From NCBI GenBank assembly GCA_029259635.1, contig JAJDEU010000006.1:59776-123775 (forward strand): a DNA stretch of 64,000 nucleotides, given 5' to 3'. Positions 9,043 to 17,409 of the stretch are shown here, in pieces. Every line of letters begins with the position of its first letter. Position 1 is the stretch's first letter. The translations under genes and the position numbers were made by a program. This DNA comes from Planctomycetota bacterium. GTDB taxonomy: Bacteria > Planctomycetota > UBA1135 > GCA-002686595. The notes below the pieces were generated by a model. It was given only the letters and a program-made list of their open reading frames with translations, searched no databases and was not told where the DNA came from.

Positions 9043-10395
9043 TTACTGCTCGGAAAAGAGCAGAAGCGCCGCCGCGATTGGATCGATCCGTCCGTCCCCG
9101 AGTAGATCGTCATAAAGCGGATTCAAGTACTCGATCGAGACCGAGGTGTCCTCCAATAACTTGTCCCCGCTCGTGTCGTAGAGATTGTCGGCGAGGCTGT
9201 GAAGAAGCGAGGCTGCTCCACTGGCAACGCTCGTCGCCATCGAGGTCCCCGACCACCAGGCGTACTGCTCACCGGGCATCGCGCTGTAGATATTGACTCC
9301 GGGCGCCACCAACTCGACATCCTCTCCGAACGAGGAGAATGACGCTTTCGTATCGAACGCGTCCACGGCCGCAACGGCCACGACGTCCTGCAATCGAGCG
9401 GGAAACTGGACTAGCTCAGTATTGGCGTTGCCGGCGGCTGCCATCACAACAACATCCGCCGCATCGGCCTCGGCGATCGCCAAGCGCACCGCAAGCGAGG
9501 TCTCGTCCATTCCGAGACTGAGATTGATGACGTCCGCTCCCGATGCAACCGCGTAACGAATTGCCTCAGCGACGGCGAAGCTTGTTCCGTTCCCGTCGCT
9601 GTCCAGGACGCGGAGCGGAAGGATTCGAGCATCCGGATTGAGCAACACAATCGTCCCGGCAATATGCGTCCCGTGACCAAAGGCCTCGTCAATCAGGCCA
9701 TCACCGTCGTCGTCGATCCCATTGGACATCTCCATCGGGTAAGCGTCGCGATCGACGAAGTCGTATCCGAAAGGAAGCACGCGGCCAAGTAAGGCCGGGT
9801 GTGAGGCGTCGATGCCTGTATCGATGACGGCCACCGTCGAGATCCTTCCTACGAGCAGCGCGTGCAGGCTTGAGACATCCAGCGGCGCCAGAGCGGGCTG
9901 GTTGAAGTACTCGTCGGGAGTCGGGTCACCATCAAAGAACGCGATGCACCCGGAACCCGAAAGCGGAAGGGAGGACTGCGCGTTACCCGCGCAACCGGGC
10001 TCAAGCGGAGTCCCCATAGTTCGGACAGGCTCGATGAAGTTCATCATCGAGCCAATGGTCGGTCCGCCGGGCATCGTCTCAGAGTTTTGCGAGACGGATA
10101 AGAGCCCCATCGGAACTGGGCCGGGAAGAACCGCGTGAACGTCGGCTCCCAGCTGCGCGGCGAGTGCCATCACGTCTCCGCCTGGATTCATTCCCACGAT
10201 GAACTGATCGGAGGCGGGCGGGTGGAGCGGAGTTCTCGGGGTAACCGGCGAGGACTTCGGATCCTGGAAGAGAGGACCGCTCTGCCGCGGGGTGATTTCC
10301 TTATCGACGACGCCTTTCGCAAGTGAACTGCTCTGGGCCGAAGCGCTGGAACCCACGAGCCCGACCAGTGAGAGGACGAGTAACCAATTGCTCAT
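9043..10395 (-). CDS. Secreted S8 (subtilisin-like) serine protease
   Basis: A 450-residue protein. The start at ATG 10395 gives a clear signal peptide (LLVLSLVGLVGSSASAQ) and has GGAG seven bases upstream. The catalytic triad is intact: Asp in VAVIDTGID, His in FGHGTHIAG and Ser in SGTSMATS. About 110 residues before the Asp resemble an I9-type inhibitor propeptide (FIVGMNPGGD...). A DDDGDGLIDE loop just before the His is an EF-hand-like probable calcium site. It is predicted to mature outside the cytoplasm. It heads the operon that continues with the sigma factor, small protein and CHAT protein. Confidence 0.9.
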   Translation of the reverse strand: MSNWLLVLSLVGLVGSSASAQSSSLAKGVVDKEITPRQSGPLFQDPKSSPVTPRTPLHPPASDQFIVGMNPGGDVMALAAQLGADVHAVLPGPVPMGLLSVSQNSETMPGGPTIGSMMNFIEPVRTMGTPLEPGCAGNAQSSLPLSGSGCIAFFDGDPTPDEYFNQPALAPLDVSSLHALLVGRISTVAVIDTGIDASHPALLGRVLPFGYDFVDRDAYPMEMSNGIDDDGDGLIDEAFGHGTHIAGTIVLLNPDARILPLRVLDSDGNGTSFAVAEAIRYAVASGADVINLSLGMDETSLAVRLAIAEADAADVVVMAAAGNANTELVQFPARLQDVVAVAAVDAFDTKASFSSFGEDVELVAPGVNIYSAMPGEQYAWWSGTSMATSVASGAASLLHSLADNLYDTSGDKLLEDTSVSIEYLNPLYDDLLGDGRIDPIAAALLLFSEQ

Positions 10396-11214
10396 GACAG
10401 TTCTCCGTTGATGATCAGGCACTCCAATAGCGCCCAGCCTGAATGTAAACATCGCCACTACAAAGATACGCAAGGGATCGAGGAACCGGAACCGAGAATC
10501 CCTTCCAGACTAGGGACGCCCGCCGCAGGTACCTACGCGCGACGCGAATCAATCCAGCCTTCGATTTCCGGTGAGCGAATTCTCACGTTACTCAGGTCCT
10601 TGAATGGCCGTCGCGAAAGCGCCGAAAACGCAGTCACGACAAGCCTCCTCTCGCCTGGGCTCGCTGATTCGAAAAGATCCAGCGGTTTCGCGTATTCCTG
10701 GAATCGAGCTCGCCCTCTCCACTTGAAGCTCAAGTTCGAGCCATCCGAAGTGCCCGTTGGAGGGTCCAGCGCTATTAACAAAATGTAATCGTCCGCGAGC
10801 TTCGAACCCAACCGCGCCCTTTGCGTCCTCCCGACCGAGTTCGCAAGCGCTCAATCGGAGATGGGGTTCGTTATGGAAGCTCACCAACATCCAGCCCGCA
10901 GCTTTCGACCATGCGTCTCGCTCCGGGCTCCTAAGCACGAATGAGAACGGCGCAAGAGTCCATTAGGGTCTCATCGCTCCCTCCTCGCGATGCTGCTCTT
11001 GGTCGGGTCCGTGCCCCTCGCGGACCCGGCTTTTTCCATTCTTGGGCCCTGGGTCGTTAACGGATTCTCATGCCATCACGCAGACGCAACACAGGTTCGA
11101 GAATCGGGAGAACAGTCATTCAGTCCGAATTGACGATAGAGCACGCTGTCCTCACGGATCGCGGCTCACGAGCAATGAAGCCGACGACGCTCACGGTGGA
11201 GAGGAGAAGATAAC
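10396..11214. other. 819-bp intergenic region with one terminator hairpin
   Basis: The region lies between the divergent subtilase and oxidoreductase genes, so it should hold both promoters. A hairpin with T-run is at 11004-11035. A minus-strand open frame at 10533-10811 (92 codons, TTG start, with a protein-like LADDYILLIALDPP stretch) is the only candidate gene. It lacks a ribosome site and any recognised family, and could be a decayed gene. The end of the region has a good ribosome site (AGGAG) for the TTG at 11215. Confidence 0.4.
11004..11035 (+). terminator. Rho-independent terminator-like hairpin
   Basis: The stem CGGGTCCG (11004-11011) pairs with CGGACCCG (11021-11028) around a 9-nt loop, followed by GGC and five T residues. 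It points in plus-strand direction although no recognised plus-strand gene lies just upstream. It may insulate the electron-transfer operon from read-through or terminate an unrecognised short transcript. Confidence 0.6.
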
Positions 11215-13425
11215 TTGAGCTGGACCTTGCTGACCATAATCGCGACAGCCAATTTGTTGGCTCTGTTGCTCGTCAGGCAGAGACGCGCGGACCTCGCCCG
11301 CACGACGAGCGGAGTCGCGGAGAGAGCCAACGCGAAAGAGCGAGGCAGCCACAAGGCGCGCCTTCAATATCCGCACGTCAACCTCGCCAAATGCATCGGA
11401 TGTGGCTCCTGTGTGAGAGCGTGCCCCGAGGAGCAAGTTCTCGACATGGTGCACGGCCAGGCCGTCGTCATCCACGGGGCGCGCTGCGTGGGACACGGCG
11501 TGTGCGCAACCGAGTGCCCCACTGCCGCGATCGTCGTCACGTTGGGCGCGATCGACCGACGTCGCGACATTCCGGTACTGACGGATGAGCTTGAGGTGCC
11601 CAGTCGACCCGGTCTGTTCTTAGCGGGCGAGGTGACGGGCTACTCGCTCATTCGAACGGCGATCACTCACGGAACTGCGGTAGCCGATGCTGTCAAGCGC
11701 AGGCTGGTGACGCCTCCTCCGAAAGATGCGGACAAGAAGCTCATCGATCTCTGCATCGTAGGAATGGGACCAGCCGGACTGGCCTGTTCGCTTCGAGCAA
11801 AGGAACTGGGCATTGAACATGTCTGTCTCGAGCGCGACGAGATCGGAGGCACGGTCGCCAAGTATCCGCGCCGCAAGCTCGTCATGACGCAGCCTGTCAC
11901 GCTTCCGGGGCACGGGCGCTTACAGCAGACGAGCTACATGAAAGAGGAGCTCATGGAGCTGTGGCGCGAGGTCGAGTCTCGGCACGAACTGCCCGTTCAA
12001 TCCGGTCATGAGTTTCAGGTCGTCGAGCAGGGACCCGCGGGCATTCATCGCGTTAAAACGAGTACGGGCGAGTTCCTCGCTCGCAATGTCGTGTTGGCTC
12101 TCGGCCGACGCGGGCTACCCCGAAAGCTCGGAGTTCCAGGCGAGGAGCTTCCGAAAGTCGGCTACGGCTTGGTCGACGCGCAATCCTACAAGGGGCGTCG
12201 AGTGCTCGTGGTCGGCGGCGGGGACAGCGCTATCGAAGCGGCGATCGCGCTCTCCAAGCAACCGAAAAACCGAGTCACGCTCTCCTATCGAAAAGCTGAG
12301 TTCAATCGCCTCAAGGCGAAGAACGAAGCGGCTCTCAATCGCGCATGGTCGAACGAAAAGATCGATGTGCAGACGGAGAGCCAAGTGCTCGAAATCGGAG
12401 AGACCTCGGTGGCACTCGTAACCCCCGATGGCACGATCCAGATCGCCAATGACGACGTCTTCGTCATGATCGGAGGAGAGCCGCCATTCCAGCAACTCGA
12501 AGCTTCGGGAGTCTCCTTCGATCCGGCCGAGCGCGAACAATTACATCCCCCGACGGAAAACCGGACAGGGCTAACGCGTGCGCTCTGGATTACGACCGCT
12601 CTTTCCACCGCCGCTCTTGTCTGGGTGCTCTTGTTCGAGGAGTACTACCAAACAGCGTTGCACCTGCGGTTGACGCTCGCCGATCACGGAAACCTGCGAC
12701 CCTCCGGCACGATCGGACTCGCCTTCGGCGTTGCGGGCACGCTGCTCATCATCGTCAACCTCGTCTACCTCGTACGGCGGTCGAAGTATGGAAAGTTTCT
12801 CGGAGGCACGCTGAAGGGTTGGATGACGAGTCACATCGTGACGGGCATCCTCTCCTTCCTGCTAATTCTCCTGCACTCAGCCATGTCGCCGAACAACAGC
12901 AACGGCGGCCACGCGTTGATCGCGCTCGGAGTGCTCGTAATCACCGGCGCAGTGGGACGCTATCTGTACGCCTGGGTGCCCCGCTCAACCAACGGACGCG
13001 AGCTCGTTCTCGACGAGATTCGGCCGCGTATGGCAGCTCTCTCTGCCGAGTGGGATTCAACCGCTCGCGGAACGGGAGAGCGCTTCCGCGCCGAGATCGA
13101 CCAATTGATCGCAATCGACACCTGGTCAACCTCCATGCCCAAGCGGCTGGTGCGCGTTTTCGGCTGTCGCCACCGCCTCAAGAGAACGCTGTCCGTACTC
13201 GCGGATAACGCTCGAGAAGAAGACATTCCGGAGGATCAAATCAGTGACCTCTCCGAGCTCGCGCAACGCGCCTACTGGACCGCGTTCTCGGTGGCTCACC
13301 TCGAGGACCTCCGCGGCCTGCTGGCATCCTGGCGATACCTCCATCGCTGGGTGGCCTTGCTCATGTTCCTCCTCGCGGTCATGCACATCGTTACCGCCAT
13401 TCGGTACGGAGGAGTGCTCGAGTGA
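11215..13425 (+). CDS. Ferredoxin-FAD/NAD(P) oxidoreductase fused to membrane diheme cytochrome b
   Basis: A 736-residue multidomain protein starting at TTG 11215 (AGGAG 8 bases upstream). An N-terminal hydrophobic helix is followed by a 4Fe-4S site (C60, C63, C66, C70) and a second ferredoxin-like site C91-x2-H94-x2-C97-x3-C101 in which one cysteine is His. A pyridine-nucleotide/FAD reductase domain follows, with IVGMGPAGLACS near residue 180 and VVGGGDSAIEAA near 335. About five membrane helices follow from residue 455. Two of them carry His pairs spaced 14 apart (SHIVTG...LLILLH and LHRWVALLMFLLAVMH), the usual ligands of two b hemes. It probably moves electrons between NAD(P)H or ferredoxin and the periplasm. 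It is the first gene of the conduit operon. Confidence 0.85.
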   Translation: MSWTLLTIIATANLLALLLVRQRRADLARTTSGVAERANAKERGSHKARLQYPHVNLAKCIGCGSCVRACPEEQVLDMVHGQAVVIHGARCVGHGVCATECPTAAIVVTLGAIDRRRDIPVLTDELEVPSRPGLFLAGEVTGYSLIRTAITHGTAVADAVKRRLVTPPPKDADKKLIDLCIVGMGPAGLACSLRAKELGIEHVCLERDEIGGTVAKYPRRKLVMTQPVTLPGHGRLQQTSYMKEELMELWREVESRHELPVQSGHEFQVVEQGPAGIHRVKTSTGEFLARNVVLALGRRGLPRKLGVPGEELPKVGYGLVDAQSYKGRRVLVVGGGDSAIEAAIALSKQPKNRVTLSYRKAEFNRLKAKNEAALNRAWSNEKIDVQTESQVLEIGETSVALVTPDGTIQIANDDVFVMIGGEPPFQQLEASGVSFDPAEREQLHPPTENRTGLTRALWITTALSTAALVWVLLFEEYYQTALHLRLTLADHGNLRPSGTIGLAFGVAGTLLIIVNLVYLVRRSKYGKFLGGTLKGWMTSHIVTGILSFLLILLHSAMSPNNSNGGHALIALGVLVITGAVGRYLYAWVPRSTNGRELVLDEIRPRMAALSAEWDSTARGTGERFRAEIDQLIAIDTWSTSMPKRLVRVFGCRHRLKRTLSVLADNAREEDIPEDQISDLSELAQRAYWTAFSVAHLEDLRGLLASWRYLHRWVALLMFLLAVMHIVTAIRYGGVLE

Positions 13426-15755
13426 AGAGCTTGATCGCTCTCGCCACGCTACTTGTCGTACTGCTTGTTCTGCTTCTCGAGACCGAGCGTACGTCACCGG
13501 GACCGTTGTCGGGCGTTCACGCGCAAGATCCCGCCTTGCAGGTCGTCAAGAACTGCACGGTTTGTCATGGCGAGGGCGAGCAGACCATGGCGGAAGCCTG
13601 TCTCGAGTGTCACGAGCTGATCTCGGATCAACTCGCCGCGAATACAGGCTTTCACGGAAACCCCGAACTGCCCGATGCTGACGACTGTGCGCACTGCCAT
13701 GGCGAGCACCTCGGTGAGTCGTTCGTGCCCGCCTCGAATGCAAGCTTCGTGCTCGCGGGGCTGAAGTCCCAAGAGGACTACGCACACGAAGAGCTCGAGT
13801 GGACTCTGCACGGCAAGCACGAGTCGGAGGCCTGCGAGGCTTGTCACGAGAACGCGCTCGCTCAGCTACTCCCCGCCGGCGAGACGCGCTTCATCGGTTT
13901 GTCGCAGACCTGCACGACATGCCATGAGGATGCCCACGAAGGAGCGTACGGATCGAGCTGCGCCGATTGTCACGGCCAAGAGGCCGCGTTCGATCGCGTC
14001 TCTAACTTCGATCATCACCCCGACTATCCCCTACTCGGGGCGCACGCGGAGATCGCTTGCTTTGACTGCCACGCACCCGACTCCGAGCATGCCGTCGATG
14101 AGCTGGTCGGTGAAGCGCGCCCCGTAACGGCGCCGGCGAACGCTCGCCAATCCTGTCGCGACTGCCATGAGGATTCGCACACCGACCGATTCCTCACGGG
14201 CACCGCTCAGCAAATCGACCGCCCGCTCGATCAAGTCTGTTCTCACTGTCACAGTGCGGAGCACAAGACCTTCCGTGGGGATCTCGCTCCGCTCACAACT
14301 GAGCTTCATGCCAGCTCTGGCTTTCCCCTCACCGGTCCGCACCGAGAGGTCGAGTGCGCCAAGTGCCACACCGACTTCGGGAACATCGATGCCGGAGAGA
14401 ACTACTTCGCACAAGCCTTCCCCGGCCGCGAGCGCGAGTCCTGTGGCGATTGTCACGAAGATCCTCACGAGGGAGCTTATGGAAACAGCTGCACCGATTG
14501 TCACGGCCTCAATTCGCCCTTCGAGGACGTAGAAAACTTTGAGCACCATCCCCTCTACCCCCTAGCTGGCGCGCACTCGGACGTCGCCTGCATCGATTGC
14601 CACGAGACGGGAACGAGCCACGGAGTGCGCGTCCTGCTCAAGAGTGCGCTCGCTAACGAAAACTCGGCGGTGGTGCGCGAGTCCTGTCGCGACTGTCACG
14701 AGGACCCCCATGCAACCGAGTTCCTAGCTTCGGCTGCTAAGGAACTCGGGACCTCGGTTGCGGACTCCTGCTCGCATTGTCACCAAACCCTGCACGAGGA
14801 TTTCCGTGGCGATAAGGCGCAACTGTCGCGCAAGTTGCACGCGGGATCGGGCTTCCCATTGGAAGCGCCACACGCCGAGCAAGGCTGCGCAGAGTGTCAC
14901 GTCGACTTCGGATCCGAGCTCGCCGGCGAGAACTACTTCGCCTTGGCCTTTCCCGGTCGCGAACGGGAGACCTGTCAGGAGTGCCACGAAGATCCGCACT
15001 CGAATCAGTTCGCTGGCGGTCCGTTCGGAAGCGGCTGCATGCAGTGTCACTCCGAACTCCGGTTCACACCGCCGCAATTCGGAATCGACCATCACGCGCG
15101 TACGGAGTTCCCACTCGACGGCTCGCATACCGCTGTCAGTTGCGTGAAGTGCCACGACCCCGACGGCGAAGAGCTCTATTCCGAAGCTCCTCTCGAATGC
15201 GCGGCCTGCCACGAGTCTCCGCACGAGGAGCGCTTCGATCGAGAAGGCCTCCCGGTCGTTATCGAAGATCGAGAAGGATGCGCGCGCTGTCACACAACGG
15301 AAGCCTTCGACGTGGTCTCGAGCGAGCTGTTCGATCACGGTCTTTGGACGCAGTTCAAATTGGAGGGCAAACACGCTTCGACGGACTGCTCGAGTTGCCA
15401 CGGCCCGAGCACCGAACTCTTCCTCGGCGCGAACCGATTCAATCCCGCACGCGGAAATCGCTGCGCGGATTGCCACAACGACGTGCACTTTGGTCAGTTC
15501 GAATTGGCCGATCAGGACGCGACCGCAGAGACCGACTGCTCGCGCTGTCACCCCGCCGCAGAGCCGAGCTTTGTCGCGACGCTTTTCGATCACCAGCGCG
15601 ATAGTCGTTTCGCCCTCGACGAGACTCACGACGAGTTCGAGTGCTCCGCCTGCCACCTGACCTACGAGTTGCCCGACAAGCGGGAGGTCACGCGCTATCT
15701 ACCGCTCGGCACCGAGTGTGTGGACTGTCATGACCCCGGGAGTCTGGATCAATGA
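13422..15755 (+). CDS. Periplasmic 26-heme c-type cytochrome
   Basis: A 777-residue protein whose GTG start overlaps the previous stop as GTGA, with GGAGGAG upstream. An N-terminal membrane/signal segment (LIALATLLVVLLVLLLE) is followed by 26 CxxCH heme c motifs by hand count. Hemes 5-10 and 11-16 form two copies of a 177-residue, six-heme module, and a partial third copy begins at residue 518. No lipobox is seen, so it is periplasmic or held by its N-terminal helix. In porin-cytochrome conduits such a protein receives electrons from the inner membrane and passes them into an outer-membrane complex. The neighbouring barrel and lipoprotein cytochrome support this role. Confidence 0.9.
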   Translation: MKSLIALATLLVVLLVLLLETERTSPGPLSGVHAQDPALQVVKNCTVCHGEGEQTMAEACLECHELISDQLAANTGFHGNPELPDADDCAHCHGEHLGESFVPASNASFVLAGLKSQEDYAHEELEWTLHGKHESEACEACHENALAQLLPAGETRFIGLSQTCTTCHEDAHEGAYGSSCADCHGQEAAFDRVSNFDHHPDYPLLGAHAEIACFDCHAPDSEHAVDELVGEARPVTAPANARQSCRDCHEDSHTDRFLTGTAQQIDRPLDQVCSHCHSAEHKTFRGDLAPLTTELHASSGFPLTGPHREVECAKCHTDFGNIDAGENYFAQAFPGRERESCGDCHEDPHEGAYGNSCTDCHGLNSPFEDVENFEHHPLYPLAGAHSDVACIDCHETGTSHGVRVLLKSALANENSAVVRESCRDCHEDPHATEFLASAAKELGTSVADSCSHCHQTLHEDFRGDKAQLSRKLHAGSGFPLEAPHAEQGCAECHVDFGSELAGENYFALAFPGRERETCQECHEDPHSNQFAGGPFGSGCMQCHSELRFTPPQFGIDHHARTEFPLDGSHTAVSCVKCHDPDGEELYSEAPLECAACHESPHEERFDREGLPVVIEDREGCARCHTTEAFDVVSSELFDHGLWTQFKLEGKHASTDCSSCHGPSTELFLGANRFNPARGNRCADCHNDVHFGQFELADQDATAETDCSRCHPAAEPSFVATLFDHQRDSRFALDETHDEFECSACHLTYELPDKREVTRYLPLGTECVDCHDPGSLDQ
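13911..14972 (+). repeat. Two tandem 531-bp coding repeats inside the 26-heme cytochrome
   Basis: The units start at 13911 and 14442, each 531 bp (177 codons, six CxxCH motifs). A third copy begins at 14973 but diverges after its first heme. Matching landmarks in each unit are EDxHEGAYG, GAHxxxAC, a CSHCH motif, FRGD, HAxSGFPL and AFPGRERE. The exact period with diverged sequence shows old in-frame duplication rather than recent copying. Confidence 0.85.
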
Positions 15756-17407
15756 GAGGGCAGCTAGCCATCGGCCTACTGCTCTGCATGTGGGCGCTCT
15801 CAACCCGTGCGGGAGCTCAAGACGACACCATCCTGGTCGAGTTCCAAGTGACCTCCGTTTCCGGTGACAGCGTGTATATCGACGCGGGAAGGTTGGCCGG
15901 ATTGCGGCCCGGCGACGCGCTGAAGATCAATGTCGTCGGTGGCACCGAGCGAGCGCTGATCAATGCCATCTCCAAGTCGAGCTCGCGCGCTCAGCTCGAC
16001 GGCGCGCTTGCCGTTGGTGTCGGCGACTTCGGCGAGGCCCGTATTCCCAGCTCGCGGTTGCTTCCGCCAACGGACGCGCCGCCGAATAAGGCGGACACGA
16101 GAAAGATCGAGTGGGAAGCCGCGACGGTACCGTGGCAATCCGACCGCCCTCTGCTCGCCGCGCCCGTCGCCGTTCGCACTCCCGCTGCGCGCGAGAGCAA
16201 GCTCTCCGGTCGCGTCTTCACGGTGATCGATCAGACCTGGGATCAGGAGCGGGACCAGCGCTTCTTGCTTCTGCGGCAAGGCCTCGACGCAATGATGACC
16301 AACCCCTTCAACAAGGGCGGCGAACTGCACTTCGATGCGGAGGCCTTTCGGCGAGAGACCCACCTCACCGACTCCACCATTACCGACGACCGCGGACGGA
16401 TCGATCGGTTCTCCTACTCGATCGGCGGCACTCGCGAGGACCCTACCCGGGTCGAAATCGGGCGCTTCCTTCAATACGAGTTCTCCGAGCTGGGCGTACT
16501 GGATGGCGTCGAAGTGGGACATCGGACGGAGTCGGGTGCCCATGTCGGCGCGAGCTTCGGGCTCTTCCCCGACCCGCGCTCGGACTTTCGGACGGGGGAA
16601 GACTCTCAGCTGGCCGTGTTCTATCGAAGCCCTCGCCACGGCGGCGAAACGGGTCCCGATCTCGACTGGGGCCTCGCGCTGCAAAACACCTGGCATAGCG
16701 GCGACGAAGATCGCGACCTACTCGTCGGCGACTTCAACTTCCGCCCGACGAAGAAACTCGTATTCTCCGCCGACAGCCATGTCGATTACTACGGACACGG
16801 CGACACGATTAAATCCAAAGGGCTCGAGCTCACCGAACTCAATCTGCGCACGCGCTATAGCTTTGAAGCGCCAGCGGGAGTGGGCGCCTACTACTCGAAG
16901 CGTCGGTTTCCCGAGCTCAAGCGAGTGGAGTTCACTTCGCTCACGCCGGACCAGATTCGCAATAACAAACTCACTCGCGTCGGAGTCGACGCCTGGCGAG
17001 TGCTCGCGGAAAAGTTTCGCTTGAGCACGCGCTTCGGATCCTGGCGCGATCAGGACTCGACCGGCTGGAGCAGTGGTTTTCGCGTCTCGGCTCGCGACTG
17101 GTTCTACGAGCGAGGAGAAGTCGCGCTCGATCTCTACAACAGCGAAGCCGCGTTCACGAAATCAGATGGTGCGCGCCTCTCGGCGAACCGACGCTTCGCC
17201 ACATCGCTCGCTGGCATCGTCTTCGATAACAGTCGCTCTCAACAAGACGGCTTCGATGGAACTCAGAGCGAGCTGACCACTCAGCGCGTTCGGATCCACT
17301 GGGACAACTCATTCTCGGATTGGAATCTCTCGACTTACCTTGAGTCTCGATTCGGTGACCAACAAGATTCGCTTGTTGCCGGACTCTTCCTGCAGTACAG
17401 GTTTTAA
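15752..17407 (+). CDS. Outer-membrane beta-barrel (porin of the cytochrome conduit)
   Basis: A 551-residue protein with signal peptide (AIGLLLCMWALSTRAGAQ), starting at an ATG that overlaps the previous stop (ATGA). Residues 25-100 form a small beta domain (SVSGDSVYIDAGRLAGLRPGD). From about residue 150 to the end there are alternating hydrophobic/polar strands with short turns. The last residues, LFLQYRF, end in Phe as in barrels inserted by the BAM machinery. There is no heme motif. Its position between two multiheme cytochrome genes matches the sheath role of MtrB or OmbB-type porins, but I see no clear sequence similarity by eye, so the family may be new. Confidence 0.8.
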   Translation: MRGQLAIGLLLCMWALSTRAGAQDDTILVEFQVTSVSGDSVYIDAGRLAGLRPGDALKINVVGGTERALINAISKSSSRAQLDGALAVGVGDFGEARIPSSRLLPPTDAPPNKADTRKIEWEAATVPWQSDRPLLAAPVAVRTPAARESKLSGRVFTVIDQTWDQERDQRFLLLRQGLDAMMTNPFNKGGELHFDAEAFRRETHLTDSTITDDRGRIDRFSYSIGGTREDPTRVEIGRFLQYEFSELGVLDGVEVGHRTESGAHVGASFGLFPDPRSDFRTGEDSQLAVFYRSPRHGGETGPDLDWGLALQNTWHSGDEDRDLLVGDFNFRPTKKLVFSADSHVDYYGHGDTIKSKGLELTELNLRTRYSFEAPAGVGAYYSKRRFPELKRVEFTSLTPDQIRNNKLTRVGVDAWRVLAEKFRLSTRFGSWRDQDSTGWSSGFRVSARDWFYERGEVALDLYNSEAAFTKSDGARLSANRRFATSLAGIVFDNSRSQQDGFDGTQSELTTQRVRIHWDNSFSDWNLSTYLESRFGDQQDSLVAGLFLQYRF

Positions 17408-17409
17408 TT

